Source of the DNA: Xylogone sp. PMI_703
Taxonomy: Eukaryota > Ascomycota > Leotiomycetes
Reading direction: 5' to 3'
DNA: 64,000 nt
Assembly (NCBI GenBank): GCA_021399445.1
Contig: JAJTUQ010000001.1
Span: 4,340,001 to 4,404,000, forward strand
Shown here one piece after another: positions 61,912-64,000 of the stretch. The notes under the pieces are model-generated. The model did not search any database. It was given only the letters and a program-made list of their open reading frames with translations, and had not been told where the DNA came from. Numbering within the stretch: position 1 is the first letter of the stretch; each line of letters starts with the position of its first letter. Made by a program: the position numbers and the translations under genes.

Positions 61912-64000
61912 CTAACTAAACTCATACATTGCTTTCTCGCCATGACTAGGCACATCCTCCGCATTGATAGTCCGACCCTCCTTGATAGCAGTCTCGACAT
62001 CCCTCCGCGACACCTTGAAATGGGCGGTATACTGGCAGGCCTTGTCTTCTCCGAAAAAGCTATCCTCTACACAGCTTATTCCCCATAACTCGAGAACAAG
62101 GACCCATACTAGCAGACAAGTTACAACACCGATGAGCTCAAGGGAATTAAGTCTATGTGCAGTAGGGAGGCAGCATAGGATCGCGCTGACTGCCAGACGA
62201 TTTGCAAGACGAAATCGTTTTTTAAGACGGTAGCCGCCTCTATCCTTGTGAACGTGACACATGGATATGATAGCTGCACGTAATTAGCACACGGATAATA
62301 GCTGGATATGGCAGGAGTTTAGAGACATACCCATACAAGCTAAAGCGATGCCAAGTCCGGTGCAGTAGAACCAACGGAGACCAATCGAAATTTCAGGCTC
62401 TGATTTTGCTTGAGATACTTCACTCAGGTCTTCAGTATTCGCATTGCCACAGTCGGTTTGGAGGACTAGCTTTGACAAAGCCGCACTGGCTAATACGAAA
62501 CTCATAGTGAATGGAAGGTGTATAGATCCCCAAGCCGTTGCTAGACATACAGTTAGACCACATTTGATATCCATTCTCCAGAAGGAAAACTCACCGGAAA
62601 CAATACTGCGTCGAATAGCGTGGGTGAAGATATCATCCCCATCTAGTTCGAAATAGAGCCAATTGAAACAGAATGCCTGAACTAAGCCAAGGACTGCCTT
62701 TCCGAAAAATGCGTTCACGCCGAATGATGCTGCATTCTGATATATTATAGCAACAACCGTATAACCAAAAACCAGAGTAACGAATGCGTTTGTCCTCTCC
62801 ACCTTATGCTCGATGTTAACTGCGGGATAGAAATCGAATATTTTTTCCAACCAATCGCCCCAGCGTTTTGATATATATTTGGAGAATCTGATACAGAATA
62901 TCACAATCATGGAGCCACAAGAGTCTAGGAATATGGAAAACCATATGAGAGCGAGTCGCTGCGGCATATCTACGTATATGCTCGCAATCCACAACCCCGC
63001 GGGGATGGCTATGGCGAATGAGTCGACAATCATTATGGCTCTTACCATCGGGATTAAGAAGGAGAGTATCAAGAGATATGAACCCATGAATAGCCTAGCA
63101 GCAAGGTAGAAGGCTATTAACTGAGAATAGGTTTCATTGAAAAACTCGAGCATATTTGTGGTAAGACTGCAAATTGAAGTTAGTCTAGAATATCTTAAGG
63201 AATTTAAATTGTCAAATAAAAAGGGATATTCATAGGAGGAATTTTTGATTAAGGTTCCTTGATTCGAATATGAGAACACTGGCCAATTATAGGTGTAACT
63301 CTACAAATGGACGATAGTGTTCTGGAAATTGCAAAAAGTATTATCACTTACCCTAGAAGACAAGCCATGATAAATAGTACTGACAGCCGCTGGACTATGT
63401 CGTCTGTCTCAAACCCTATGGTATGGTTAGTGAAAGCAAGAGAGTTCAGGCGTTAGGTTGCTCACATGAAATGATCAGTGCTAGATCAGACCATAGCTTC
63501 CAGGCCATAATGAAAGTTATGCTGAACCTTAACAGTTCAAACCCCGTTGCTCCCTCCGCAGCATGATCTCCATTGATTGCAATGATGCCGACATAGAGAA
63601 GGTCTACAAACAACTCGAAGGATTGGACTTCATTGAGCTCTTGTGAACGCCAGATAAGCCCCTTATGGAAATATTGGCGCACAGTGGGTTTCTTCCAAAT
63701 TTTCATGATTTTTGCATTTCGACGTTCAGCCTCCCAGTCTTTCTTCTCGTGGTTAGTATCATGCTTATGAAGAGATGAGGCTGAGGACCCCGGAGTAGAT
63801 TCATCGTCATATGTTCTGAGGTGAGCTGCATAACCATATTTAGAGAAATTGGCATCTAAGGAAACCGCATGATCCGTCAACATATGCAGCTCAGAACCTA
63901 ACATATCTAGCTGACTTCGGACCTGCTCAAACTCGTCGAAGGTTGGGCCATGTTGTTGTCTGAGTTCCTCGCGTCTTTCTTCATGGTGGCTATGAGCTTT
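61912..64000 (-). CDS. LtrA-family (low temperature requirement A) membrane protein, 5' end missing
   Basis: LtrA (PF06772-type) proteins are multi-pass membrane proteins; fungal members have no settled function. The gene runs off the right window edge, open in frame at 64000. Exons seen: 63466-64000, 63352-63415, 62595-63166, 62331-62540 and 61912-62273, about 580 residues. The hallmark is SFELFVDLLYVGIIAINGDH, followed by WSDLALIISWFETDDIVQRL across a splice and ACLLGLTTNMLEFF across the next. At least eight hydrophobic helices follow. Near the end is a charged loop (NANTEDLSEVSQAKSEPEIS), two further helices and a polar tail. The 54-bp intron at 62541-62594 has no stop in frame, so an unspliced reading also looks open. 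All junctions keep phase. The N-terminal exon lies outside. Confidence 0.85.

Overview
This is a nuclear window from a filamentous ascomycete (Pezizomycotina). The evidence is short GT-AG introns of about 47-76 bp in most genes, CT-rich core promoters, and genes typical of the group: Chs7, a Puf4-type pumilio protein, a Seb1/Nrd1-type CID-RRM protein and an H+-ATPase with a fungal autoinhibitory tail. A leotiomycete is my best guess from overall protein character, but the sequence alone does not fix the class.

Layout. 0-11.4 kb is a dense housekeeping block: the end of chs7, TFIIH subunit ssl1, a choline-transporter-like (CTL/Pns1) protein, a Rab4-type GTPase with an internal insertion, a Wwm1-like WW protein, EMC subunit 7 and a MARVEL protein. 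11.4-25.5 kb is more spaced: O-acetylhomoserine sulfhydrylase (MET17 type) with an upstream TCACGTG site, a Faa-type long-chain acyl-CoA synthetase, and plasma-membrane H+-ATPase PMA1. 25.5-36 kb has no intact recognisable gene. Its left part is a long, fairly GC-rich promoter region. Its right part (about 29-35.9 kb) is AT-richer and holds broken genes: a SNF2-type helicase relic, an unknown gene family present as two inverted copies with a shared leader, and a relic with a PD-(D/E)XK-like motif. Several of the nonsense codons there are what C-to-T (or G-to-A) changes in CAG/CGA/CAA would give, as expected from repeat-induced point mutation.

36-64 kb returns to conserved genes: mitochondrial citrate synthase, the Seb1/Nrd1-type RNA-processing factor, a large WD40 protein of unknown role with SUMO-interaction-like acidic motifs, an ABM-domain monooxygenase-like protein, a DCAF4-like WD40 protein, the second-largest subunit of RNA polymerase III (RPC2), a Puf4 homologue, and a partial LtrA-family membrane protein. 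A roughly 12% G+C patch lies at 42.0-42.2 kb. RPC2 carries a two-base frame break in an otherwise well-conserved gene, which is most simply an assembly or consensus error.

There is no operon-like organisation. The genes cover separate functions: transcription (Ssl1, RPC2, Seb1/Nrd1), mRNA control (Puf4), membrane transport and folding (Chs7, CTL, EMC7, PMA1), and metabolism (Met17, Faa, Cit1). Exon boundaries were worked out by hand from reading frame, splice consensus and remembered family conservation. No alignment was run.
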